NCBI GenBank assembly: GCA_002424545.1
Contig: DIKL01000001.1
Location: 544 to 22,827 of the forward strand
Direction of reading: 5' to 3'
DNA: 22,284 nucleotides
DNA from: Syntrophaceae bacterium UBA5619
GTDB taxonomy: Bacteria > Desulfobacterota > Syntrophia > Syntrophales > UBA5619
Positions 6,614-13,300 of the stretch are shown here, piece by piece (position 1 is the stretch's first letter; the number at the start of each line of letters is the position of its first letter). A program made the position numbers and the translations under genes. The notes beneath the pieces were generated by a model. That model saw only the letters and a list, made by a program, of their open reading frames with translations. It was not told the origin of the DNA and searched no databases.

Positions 6614-9145
6614 ATGACCGATTCCTCCGCGATGAATACCGACGAGATTTTTCTCGCCGTAGAGAAGCCGAGCCGCTACACCGGGGGCGAGGTCAACGCC
6701 GTCCGGAAGAACCCCGATGCCTGTCGGCTCCGTTTTGCTTTCGCTTTCCCCGACGCCTATGAGGTCGGGATGTCTCACCTCGGCCTCCAGATCCTCTACG
6801 CGGTCCTGAACGACCTGCCCGAGGTCGTCTGCGAGCGCTGCTTCGCCCCGTGGCCGGACATGGAGCAGGCATTGCGGGATCGACGGCTGCCCCTCTGCTC
6901 GCTGGAGTCCGGACGGCCGCTGGCCGCCTTCGACATCGTCGGTTTTTCGCTCCAGTACGAACTCTCCTATACCAATGTCCTGATGATGCTCGATTTGGGA
7001 GGGATTCCGCTTCGCCGTGAGCAACGCGGCGATCAACATCCGCTGATCGTCGCCGGCGGTCCCTCGGCCTTCAACCCGGCCCCGCTGAGCGCCTTCGTCG
7101 ACGCCTTTGTGATCGGCGAAGGGGAGGAAGCCGTCCGGGAGATCGCCGACGCCGTCGCGGCCGTCCGGGCTCGGGGCGGAAAGAGGCGGGAACAGATGGA
7201 AACCTTGGCCGTGATTCCCGGGGTCTATGTTCCGGACATCCACACCGGCGAAGAACGGATACGAAAGCGGATCATCACCGATCCGGATATCTGGCGCCAG
7301 CCCCTCTTTCCCATTGTCCCGCTGATGAAGACGATCCACGACCGTGTGACGCTGGAGATCGCGCGCGGGTGCACGCGAGGCTGCCGTTTCTGTCAGGCGG
7401 GAATGGTCTGGCGGCCGGTACGCGAGCGGACTCCCGCCGTGCTGGAGGAGATGGCGGAGGCGATGCTTCGGGCGACCGGGCACGACGAAATCTCGCTCCT
7501 GTCGCTCAGTTCCGGAGACTACTCCCGGATCGAATCCCTTCTCACAACGCTGATGGACCGGTATTATGCACGGCGGGTCGCCCTTGCGCTCCCGTCGCTC
7601 CGCGCCGAAACCCTCACCCAGAGATTGATTGACGGGATCCGGCGGGTCAGGAAGACGAGTTTCACGCTCGCACCCGAGGCGGGAACGCAACGCCTCCGCG
7701 ATGTAATCAACAAGGGCAATACGGAAGCGGAGCTGCTGGCGACAACCGAACGGGTTTTCGCGGCGGGCTGGAAGGCGGTGAAACTCTACTTCATGCTCGG
7801 CCTTCCCGGCGAGCGCGAGGAGGATCGGGAGGGAATCGCCGAGCTCGCCCATCGCGTCCTTCGGACCGCAAAAAACCGCGGGCAGGTGACGGTCAGCCTT
7901 TCGACCTTTGTTCCCAAGCCTCACACCCCGTTCCAGTGGCAGCGTCAGATCAACAGCACAGAAATTGACGACCGGCAGGCGTTCTTCAAGGGACGTCTCC
8001 GGAACCGGAACATCAGCGTGAAATGGCATGATGCCCGGATGAGCCTCCTCGAGGGAATCTTCTCCCGAGGCGGAGAGGAGACCGGCGCGCTCATCGAACA
8101 GGCTTACCGCCTCGGCTGTCGTTTCGACGGCTGGAGCGACCGCTTCCGCTTCGACCTCTGGGAAGAGGCGCTTCGCCGGACGGGAATCGAAACCGAGACC
8201 TTTCTGCGGGAGCGTCCCCGCTCGGAGATCTTTCCCTGGGAGAGAATCGATTGCGGCGTGCGCCGGGAATTTCTCCTCGCCGAGGCCGATAGGGCCGAAG
8301 CAGGCGAATTAACGCCGGACTGCCGGGCCGGTGCATGCGGCGATTGCGGCGTCTGCGATCATCAGACCGTCCGGATCGTCACCGCCCCCGCCGACGCCCC
8401 GGTCGCGACGTTCCAATCCATGTTCGCCCGCCCGAAAGATGACGCGGGCGATGAAAAACCCTTCCGTCTCCGGTTCACGAAACTGGGCCCGGCGCGCTTT
8501 CTTTCCCATCTGGAGCTTTCCACGGCTCTCAGCCGGGCGATCATTCTGGGCGGACTCTCTCTGGTCTATTCCCAGGGATTCCATCCCCATCCGCGAATCT
8601 CTTTCGCCGCGGCGACGGCGGTGGGTGTGGAAAGCCAAGGTGAATTCGCGGATATCCGCATTCACGATCCCGGAGCGGAGCCGAAAGTCATCATGGCGCG
8701 AATGAATGCCGGTCTCCCCTCGGGCGTCGCTGTCGAGGCGATCCGGGAACTCCGGCCGCATGACTTCTCGCTCGCGCAACTGGTCAAAGGGTTCCACTAT
8801 GATCTCCTTCTCCCGGAGAACATCGGCGAAGCGGAGATGGACCGGATCGAAACCGACATCCGCCTCTTCCTCAGCGCGGAGCATTTCACCGCTTCCCGGG
8901 AAACGAACGGGAAAAAGATCGTCAAGGAGATCCGCCCCCTGGTCGCGGACCTCGTTTTGGACCGTGCCGCCCGGCGCATCCGTCTGGCGGTTCATTTCGG
9001 CCCGGAGGGGACGGTCCGCCCCGCCGAGATGTTGACCTCGCTCTTCGGTTTTTCACCCGAGACAACCCGCAAAATCCGCATCGTCAAAACGGCTACCCGG
9101 CCGGCCGATTTCGCGGAAACGGCCGACCGCCATTTTTTTTCGTGA
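6614..9145 (+). CDS. Two-module B12-binding-like/radical SAM protein fused to DUF2344
   Basis: The 843-residue protein joins two families that are often adjacent or fused: a TIGR03960-type radical SAM module and a TIGR03936-type (DUF2344) module. Residues about 10-230 form the N-terminal region (VEKPSRYTGGEVNAV, then PDAYEVGMSHLGLQILYAVLN), resembling a B12-binding-like fold although no DxHxxG is evident. The radical SAM core carries C253, C257 and C260 in ARGCTRGCRFCQAG, the ligands of a 4Fe-4S cluster. A second cluster, DCRAGACGDCGVCD (about 568-582), has four cysteines. DUF2344 starts near 616 with FRLRFTKLGPARFLSHLELS and FHPHPRISFA. The substrate is unknown. It is followed by rplU after 100 bases and a promoter. 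In related genomes this family commonly sits beside ribonuclease G and rplU; no RNase G gene is seen here. An ATG seven codons downstream is an alternative start. Confidence 0.9.
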   Translation: MTDSSAMNTDEIFLAVEKPSRYTGGEVNAVRKNPDACRLRFAFAFPDAYEVGMSHLGLQILYAVLNDLPEVVCERCFAPWPDMEQALRDRRLPLCSLESGRPLAAFDIVGFSLQYELSYTNVLMMLDLGGIPLRREQRGDQHPLIVAGGPSAFNPAPLSAFVDAFVIGEGEEAVREIADAVAAVRARGGKRREQMETLAVIPGVYVPDIHTGEERIRKRIITDPDIWRQPLFPIVPLMKTIHDRVTLEIARGCTRGCRFCQAGMVWRPVRERTPAVLEEMAEAMLRATGHDEISLLSLSSGDYSRIESLLTTLMDRYYARRVALALPSLRAETLTQRLIDGIRRVRKTSFTLAPEAGTQRLRDVINKGNTEAELLATTERVFAAGWKAVKLYFMLGLPGEREEDREGIAELAHRVLRTAKNRGQVTVSLSTFVPKPHTPFQWQRQINSTEIDDRQAFFKGRLRNRNISVKWHDARMSLLEGIFSRGGEETGALIEQAYRLGCRFDGWSDRFRFDLWEEALRRTGIETETFLRERPRSEIFPWERIDCGVRREFLLAEADRAEAGELTPDCRAGACGDCGVCDHQTVRIVTAPADAPVATFQSMFARPKDDAGDEKPFRLRFTKLGPARFLSHLELSTALSRAIILGGLSLVYSQGFHPHPRISFAAATAVGVESQGEFADIRIHDPGAEPKVIMARMNAGLPSGVAVEAIRELRPHDFSLAQLVKGFHYDLLLPENIGEAEMDRIETDIRLFLSAEHFTASRETNGKKIVKEIRPLVADLVLDRAARRIRLAVHFGPEGTVRPAEMLTSLFGFSPETTRKIRIVKTATRPADFAETADRHFFS

Positions 9146-9183
9146 ACATCATGCCGCGTCGCGTCCCCACATAATAAATTTTC

Positions 9184-9213
9184 TTGACAAATGTCATTCC
9201 TTTTCGTTATGGT
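9184..9213 (+). promoter_or_regulatory. Sigma-70-like promoter of the rplU operon
   Basis: A perfect TTGACA (9184-9189) is followed by TATGGT (9208-9213, four of six to TATAAT) with an 18-base spacer, or by TTATGG with 17. It lies 33-62 bases before the rplU start in the 100-base gap after the radical SAM gene. The short leader of about 25 nt contains the AGAGGA ribosome site (9232-9237) and no room for an extended ribosomal-protein leader structure. Confidence 0.65.
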
Positions 9214-9245
9214 GCGCAGTCAAATTTTTCAAGAGGATATAAACC

Positions 9246-9557
9246 ATGTACGCAGTCATCAAAACGGGTGGAAAGCAGCACAGGGTCTCCGAGGGAGATG
9301 TCATCGCCGTCGAGCGGATCAACGGCGACAAAGGGGAGTCGGTCATGTTCGACCAGGTCCTGATGGTCGGGAAAGAGGATGATATCCGGATCGGCAGGCC
9401 CATTGTCGAAGGCGCGAAGGTGGTCGGCGAGATCCTCGCCCAGACCCTGGGCGACAAGATTACCATTTTCAAGACAAAAAAGCGAAAAGGCTACCAAAAG
9501 AAGACCGGTCATCGCCAACAGTTGACCAACCTGAAGATCAGGGAAATATCCATGTAG
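9246..9557 (+). CDS. rplU: 50S ribosomal protein L21
   Basis: L21 is a large-subunit protein that binds 23S rRNA. The 103-residue product matches the family in length and shows [18 protein letters not shown] at the N-terminus and KIFK-type lysine-rich C-terminal features, here [20 protein letters not shown], plus [15 protein letters not shown] eight bases before the ATG fixes the start. rpmA follows after 12 bases, the standard order in bacteria. It is the first gene of the operon behind the promoter at 9184-9213. Confidence 0.98.
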   Translation: MYAVIKTGGKQHRVSEGDVIAVERINGDKGESVMFDQVLMVGKEDDIRIGRPIVEGAKVVGEILAQTLGDKITIFKTKKRKGYQKKTGHRQQLTNLKIREISM

Positions 9558-9569
9558 GGGGAAGGCATC

Positions 9570-9827
9570 ATGGCACACAAGAAGGGGCAGGGAAGCTCCC
9601 GGAATGGAAGAGACAGCAATTCCCAGAGACGGGGCGTCAAGGCATACGGGGGCGAAAAGATCAGCGCCGGAACCATCATCGTTCGGCAGGTCGGAACCGT
9701 GTTTCATCCCGGCAACAACGTAGGTCTGGGGAAGGACTATACCATTTTTTCGAAGATCGACGGTTTCGTAAAATTCGAACGACTCGATAAGAAGCGGAAG
9801 AAGGTCAGTGTTTACGCGGCAGCGTAA
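9570..9827 (+). CDS. rpmA: 50S ribosomal protein L27
   Basis: L27 reaches into the peptidyl-transferase centre with its N-terminal tail. The 85-residue protein begins [20 protein letters not shown], the usual mature form without the cleavable N-terminal extension found in Firmicutes. It also has [19 protein letters not shown] and the DGFVKFER segment. GGGGAAGG before the ATG is a good ribosome site. It lies between rplU and a cold-shock gene. Its last codons and stop form a small perfect hairpin (9812-9827). Confidence 0.98.
   Translation: MAHKKGQGSSRNGRDSNSQRRGVKAYGGEKISAGTIIVRQVGTVFHPGNNVGLGKDYTIFSKIDGFVKFERLDKKRKKVSVYAAA
9812..9827 (+). repeat. Small hairpin spanning the end of rpmA
   Basis: TTACGC (9812-9817) and GCGTAA (9822-9827) are perfect inverted arms around the loop GGCA, ending exactly at the rpmA stop codon. 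A pyrimidine-containing stretch with TTTT follows about ten bases later, too far for a typical intrinsic terminator. It could modestly reduce read-through or stabilise the upstream mRNA, or be chance. Confidence 0.3.
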
Positions 9828-9866
9828 CCGCCTTTGCGTTTTGATTTCAAGGAGGAGAACGGGGAA

Positions 9867-10082
9867 ATGGTTGAGAACGGACGCGAAACCGGGGTTGTCA
9901 AGTGGTTTAACGACAAAAAGGGGTTCGGTTTCATCTCCCGGAGCTCGGGGGATGATGTGTTTGTCCACCATACCGCCATCGTCGCGGAGGGATTCCGAAG
10001 TCTTGCCGAAGGAGACCAGGTCGAATTCGCAATCAAGCAGGATCAAAAGGGCCTGGCCGCCGTCGACGTGCGCAAGATATAG
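9867..10082 (+). CDS. Cold-shock domain protein (CspA family)
   Basis: This is a 71-residue single cold-shock domain that should bind single-stranded RNA or DNA and act as an RNA chaperone. It has the RNP1 motif KGFGFI (residues 19-24) and RNP2 VFVHH (32-36), with TGVVKWFND before them. The start at 9867 is chosen because AAGGAGG (9849-9855) lies 11 bases upstream; the open frame back to a TTG at 9834 encodes residues unlike the family. The C-terminus AAVDVRKI is a usual family end. It lies 39 bases after rpmA and 212 bases before obgE, an uncommon place in the L21-L27-Obg operon. It may be co-transcribed with the ribosomal genes or have its own control. Confidence 0.93.
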   Translation: MVENGRETGVVKWFNDKKGFGFISRSSGDDVFVHHTAIVAEGFRSLAEGDQVEFAIKQDQKGLAAVDVRKI

Positions 10083-10132
10083 CGCCGGGGTCGGGACCGA
10101 AAATTCATCTCCGATTGATATTCACCAACAGG

Positions 10133-10150
10133 CCGTTATCCCGGTAACGG
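10133..10150 (+). repeat. Short inverted repeat in the csp-obgE gap
   Basis: CCGTTA (10133-10138) and TAACGG (10145-10150) are perfect arms around a six-base loop. No T-tract follows, so it is not an intrinsic terminator. It lies 23 bases before a much larger hairpin in the same leader. Confidence 0.3.
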
Positions 10151-10172
10151 AGCGGCGGGTTGTATTTCACAG

Positions 10173-10218
10173 TCGCCGGGCGTATTGTTCTTCGACCGAA
10201 GCAACGAATACGCGGCGA
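10173..10218 (+). repeat. Long imperfect hairpin in the obgE leader
   Basis: The arms pair as TCGCC/GGCGA, then GCGTATT (10180-10186) with AATACGC (10207-10213), GTT with AAC, and CTTC with GAAG around the loop GACC (10194-10197). In total about 19 pairs are interrupted only by a two-base bulge on the 5' side and two single-base bulges on the 3' side. No T-run follows, so termination is unlikely. It lies 76 bases before the obgE start in the 212-base gap. The remaining sequence of the gap contains no convincing gene or promoter. Confidence 0.5.
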
Positions 10219-10294
10219 ATTGTCTCGCTTTCGATCTCCGCATGACATCTTCTCGAACCTCCGCCGCCACACAAAAAAGGCTCATACTACCCCT

Positions 10295-11308
10295 ATGAAA
10301 TTCATCGACGAGGCAAAAATTTACGTCAAGGCGGGCGACGGCGGGCGGGGATGCGTCAGCTTCCGGCGGGAAAAGTTTGTTCCGCACGGGGGACCGGACG
10401 GCGGCGATGGCGGGCGGGGGGGAGATGTGATCATCCGCGCATCCCTGAGCCGGCGGACCCTGCTCGACCTCAAGTTCCGCCAGCACCACGTGGCCAAACA
10501 GGGAGGCCACGGCGAGGGAAGCAAACGGACGGGAAAAGACGCCAGGGATGTGGAGATTGTCGTCCCGGTGGGGACGATCGTCCGGGACGCCGGTACGGGA
10601 GAACTTCTCGTCGATCTGGCCGAAGACGGCGCCTTATTCATCGTCGCCAAGGGAGGCATGGGCGGCCGCGGCAATGCAAGATTTGCCACGGCGACGCGTC
10701 AAACGCCCCGTTTCGCCCAACCCGGCATCCCGGGCGAGGAACGCCGGGTTGCCCTGGAGCTGAAGCTTCTGGCCGATGTGGGAATCATCGGACTTCCGAA
10801 TGTCGGCAAATCGACTTTCATCTCCAGTGTTTCCGCCGCGCGCCCGAAGATCGCCGATTATCCGTTCACGACGCTGGTTCCCCATCTCGGCGTGGTCCAA
10901 TACGGGGAGAACGAATCGTTCGTCGTCGCCGATATTCCGGGGCTGATCGAAGGGGCGCACCGGGGTCTGGGGATGGGGATGCAATTTCTCCGCCATGTCG
11001 AGAGAACCTCCGTTCTTCTCCATATTATCGATATCTCAAATGAATCATCCGGGAGAGCCTGGCACGACTACGAACTGATCAACCGGGAGCTGGGACTTTT
11101 CAGCGCCGACATGCTCCATAAGCCGCAGATCGTCGCGTTCGGCAAGATCGATCTCCCCACCACGCGCGAGAAGATGAAAAATGAAATGGACATTTTTGCC
11201 CGGAAAGGTATAAAAGTACTTGCTTTTTCCGCGGCGACGGGGGAGGGCGTGCCGCAGTTGCTTCGGGAGATGATTTTTCGAATTTCCGCCCAGGCCCCGC
11301 GGACATGA
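10295..11308 (+). CDS. obgE: Obg/CgtA GTPase with an atypical G4 motif
   Basis: Obg is a ribosome-associated GTPase involved in 50S maturation. The 337-residue protein starts MKFIDEAKIYVKAGDGGRG and has the glycine-rich Obg fold (1-158) and the G domain: G1 GLPNVGKST (166-174), G2 around YPFTTL (189-194), G3 DIPG (213-216) and G5-like FSAATGEG (311-318). The G4 position reads AFGKIDL (281-287), with glycine at 283 (codon GGC, 11141-11143) where the family has asparagine (NKxD). There is no C-terminal OCT domain, as in many proteobacterial forms. The start is the conserved MKFID; an in-frame TTG/GTG-type extension to 10160 is rejected. The ribosome site is weak (AAAAAAGG about 14 bases upstream). 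proB follows after an 84-base gap with a large inverted repeat. Confidence 0.95.
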   Translation: MKFIDEAKIYVKAGDGGRGCVSFRREKFVPHGGPDGGDGGRGGDVIIRASLSRRTLLDLKFRQHHVAKQGGHGEGSKRTGKDARDVEIVVPVGTIVRDAGTGELLVDLAEDGALFIVAKGGMGGRGNARFATATRQTPRFAQPGIPGEERRVALELKLLADVGIIGLPNVGKSTFISSVSAARPKIADYPFTTLVPHLGVVQYGENESFVVADIPGLIEGAHRGLGMGMQFLRHVERTSVLLHIIDISNESSGRAWHDYELINRELGLFSADMLHKPQIVAFGKIDLPTTREKMKNEMDIFARKGIKVLAFSAATGEGVPQLLREMIFRISAQAPRT

Positions 11309-11313
11309 AGCCG

Positions 11314-11358
11314 CCGCATTTCGGGGACACGATGCCGCACCGGATCCCCGAAATGCGG
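11314..11358 (+). repeat. Perfect 14-bp inverted repeat between obgE and proB
   Basis: CCGCATTTCGGGGA (11314-11327) is repeated in exact inverse complement at 11345-11358 with a 17-base spacer. It begins six bases after the obgE stop. In RNA this gives a very stable stem. No T-tract follows on the plus strand and none on the minus strand, so it is not a standard terminator. An mRNA-stabilising or processing hairpin, a protein-binding site, or a dispersed palindromic repeat are possible. Confidence 0.75.
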
Positions 11359-11392
11359 GAGAACGATAGAAGTCACCGGAGGAGATTTCATC

Positions 11393-12541
11393 ATGACACG
11401 CAAGAAACATCTCGCAGGCGTCCGGAAGATTCTTGTCAAGGTCGGCAGCGCCGTTCTGACGGGCGAGGACGGTCTCGACCTCAATATCATCGAGCAACTC
11501 GTGGGTGACATTGCGGCCCTTCGTGAGCGGGGATGCCAGGTCGTGCTGGTCAGCTCCGGCGCGATTGCCTCCGGAAAACACCGTCTGGGAATCGAAGGAA
11601 AACTGAAGAGCATTCCCCAAAAGCAGGCGGCCGCGGCCGTCGGTCAGGGACGACTGATGCGTGTGTATTCCAATGCGTTCGGGAAACACGGCCTCTTTGT
11701 CGGCCAGGTCCTTCTTACGATGAGCGACATTACCGACCGCAAGCGCTTCCTGAACATCCGCAACACCCTCTTCACCCTGATGGAGTGGGGCGTCATCACG
11801 ATCATCAATGAAAACGACACCGTGGCCGTCGACGAAATCAAATTCGGCGACAACGATCACCTGGCCGCGATGGTCGCCAACATCATCGAGGCGCATCTGG
11901 TCATCAACTTGACGAGCACGGAAGGCCTCTACGATGCAAACCCGGCCAAGACCAAGAAGGCAAAACTGATCCCCATCGTCACGGAATTCACCCCCGAGAT
12001 CGAGGCCGCCGCGACCGAGGAGGCCACCCCCGTCGGAATGGGCGGCATGAAAAGCAAGGTTCAGGCCGCAAAAAAGGTCACCGCCTCCGGCATCCCTTAT
12101 ATCATTGCTCCCGGCCGGCGCAACGGCGTTCTCCAGGAAATCATGGACGGAAAGGAAACGGGAACGCTGTTCCTGCCGCAAACGGAGCACCTGAACAGCC
12201 GAAAATACTGGATCGCCTTCACGCTGCGCTCGCGCGGCCGCCTCTTCGTCGACGACGGGGCGAAAGAGGCCCTCCTCCGGGACGGCAAGAGCCTCCTTCC
12301 GACCGGTGTCACGCGGGTCGAGGGGGATTTCGTCCTCGGGGACCCGGTCAGTTGCGTCGACGCCGCGGGAAACACCATCGCCAAGGGGCTGGTCAACTAC
12401 GCCGCCGACGAGATCCGGAAGATCATGGGATTGAAGACCGCGAAGATCGAACAGGTTCTGGGCTACAAGGACTACGACGAAGTGATCCACCGGGACAACC
12501 TGGCCGTCACCGCCGAACATGTTGGTAAGTCGAAAGCCTGA
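11393..12541 (+). CDS. proB: Glutamate 5-kinase with C-terminal PUA domain
   Basis: ProB phosphorylates glutamate in the first step of proline synthesis and is usually feedback-inhibited by proline. The 382-residue protein has the amino-acid kinase domain (about 1-265) with KILVKVGSAVLT (12-23), VVLVSSGAIASG (44-55), NENDTVAVDEI and the GMGGMKSKVQAA segment. The PUA domain (about 285-370) includes RGRLFVDDGAKEAL and SLLPTGVTRVEGDF. A strong ribosome site, GGAGGAG (11378-11384), precedes the ATG by eight bases. It is the last gene of the rplU operon. The Obg-ProB order is common, but proA and nadD, often next, are absent, and ogt converges 48 bases beyond the stop with no evident terminator between. 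Confidence 0.96.
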   Translation: MTRKKHLAGVRKILVKVGSAVLTGEDGLDLNIIEQLVGDIAALRERGCQVVLVSSGAIASGKHRLGIEGKLKSIPQKQAAAAVGQGRLMRVYSNAFGKHGLFVGQVLLTMSDITDRKRFLNIRNTLFTLMEWGVITIINENDTVAVDEIKFGDNDHLAAMVANIIEAHLVINLTSTEGLYDANPAKTKKAKLIPIVTEFTPEIEAAATEEATPVGMGGMKSKVQAAKKVTASGIPYIIAPGRRNGVLQEIMDGKETGTLFLPQTEHLNSRKYWIAFTLRSRGRLFVDDGAKEALLRDGKSLLPTGVTRVEGDFVLGDPVSCVDAAGNTIAKGLVNYAADEIRKIMGLKTAKIEQVLGYKDYDEVIHRDNLAVTAEHVGKSKA

Positions 12542-12589
12542 CCTCCCGTTCCCCGATGACGAACGTCGTCCGCCGGATGATCCCCGTTC

Positions 12590-13159
12590 TCACTTGAGGA
12601 GATGCGCCGGCAGGACCCGTCCCCGTGGATCGAAAGCCACTCCCTCCAGTTCAAGAAGGGTTTTTTTCATCTCCGGACCGCCGCCGAAGCCGCCGAGCGA
12701 GCCGTCCCTTCGGACCACGCGATGACAGGGAATGACGAGAGGAAAAGGATTCCCGGCCATGGCGTTTCCCACGGCCCTCGCGCCGGATGGAACCCCCACG
12801 CTTGCCGCCAGGCGTCCGTAGGTCATCACATTTCCCCGGGGAATCTTCCCGGTTGCCGTCAGCACGCGCCTTGAAAATCCTTTCAAGCCTCCGAAATCCA
12901 GATTTTCCAATCTGAAATCGATTGCGTCTCCTGCAAGATAGTCCCGGATCCGTCGACAGATTTCCTCCTCTCCTCTTTCCGGAACCGCATCAGGGAAAAA
13001 ATCTTTTATGATCCCGGTTATGGGGCGTCCCTCCTCCGGAAGCAGAATACGGCAGATTGGGGAACACCTCCCGGCCGTCCGCCGGACAACACCGATCTCG
13101 CCGAGGATCGAGGAAATAATCCCATAGGTATAAAATGCTTTTTCCCGATAGATGATCAT
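12590..13159 (-). CDS. ogt: Methylated-DNA-protein cysteine S-methyltransferase (Ogt/MGMT)
   Basis: This protein repairs O6-alkylguanine by irreversible transfer of the alkyl group to its own cysteine. The active-site motif PCHRVV contains C145 (residues 144-149), with NPFPLVI before and GSLGGFGGG after. The helix-turn-helix region GKIPRGNVMTYGRLAASVG (104-122) and the arginine finger region GARAVGNAMAGN also match. The N-terminal domain (1-85) is less typical and carries C32, C36 and C68. Length is 189 residues, slightly longer than many Ogt proteins. AAAGGA eight bases before the ATG supports the start. A perfect 9-bp hairpin with a short T-run lies immediately upstream. It is the last gene of the repair cluster uvrB-uvrC and converges on proB. 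Confidence 0.92.
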   Translation of the reverse strand: MIIYREKAFYTYGIISSILGEIGVVRRTAGRCSPICRILLPEEGRPITGIIKDFFPDAVPERGEEEICRRIRDYLAGDAIDFRLENLDFGGLKGFSRRVLTATGKIPRGNVMTYGRLAASVGVPSGARAVGNAMAGNPFPLVIPCHRVVRRDGSLGGFGGGPEMKKTLLELEGVAFDPRGRVLPAHLLK

Positions 13160-13173
13160 GCCGTCAGTCCTTT

Positions 13174-13202
13174 GAAAATCGCGATCCGATTCCCGGATCG
13201 CG
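13174..13202 (-). terminator. Possible weak intrinsic terminator or attenuator before ogt
   Basis: On the minus strand CGCGATCCG and CGGATCGCG (complement of 13180-13202) form a perfect 9-bp stem with a five-base loop, followed at once by ATTTTC. The T-run is only four, so termination would be partial. The ogt ribosome site AAAGGA begins directly after it, which places the hairpin in a position to affect both transcription into ogt and access of ribosomes. Confidence 0.45.
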
Positions 13203-13300
13203 TAAAAACCCCGCCTTGTTTTCCGGCGATAGCGCCGTCGCGGAATCCAACCCGGTTCACAGAACCTTGCGTTGCCGGGTCCGCCGTACGGCGAGTCCGA

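Noticed and set aside
6197..8029. 610-residue open frame on the minus strand opposite the radical SAM gene
   Set aside because: It lies antisense to a clearly recognised enzyme and to the cysteine-cluster gene's 5' part. Its composition (Arg, Gly, Asp, His rich) has no domain features and is typical of GC-rich shadow frames.
10115..10142. TTGATA and TATCCC as a possible obgE promoter
   Set aside because: The -10 match is poor (three of six), the spacer is 16, and the box overlaps a hairpin arm.
10160..10294. N-terminal extension of Obg
   Set aside because: Obg proteins begin with the MKFID-type sequence found at 10295; the upstream frame covers the hairpin leader.
11045..12520. 491-residue minus-strand frame opposite proB
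   Set aside because: Antisense shadow of proB and the end of obgE; no motif and no promoter.
13282..13293. Perfect 12-bp palindrome CGCCGTACGGCG
   Set aside because: Too short a loop-free palindrome for a clear RNA role and common by chance in GC-rich DNA; it may simply be part of a coding tail if the GDT1 frameshift is real.
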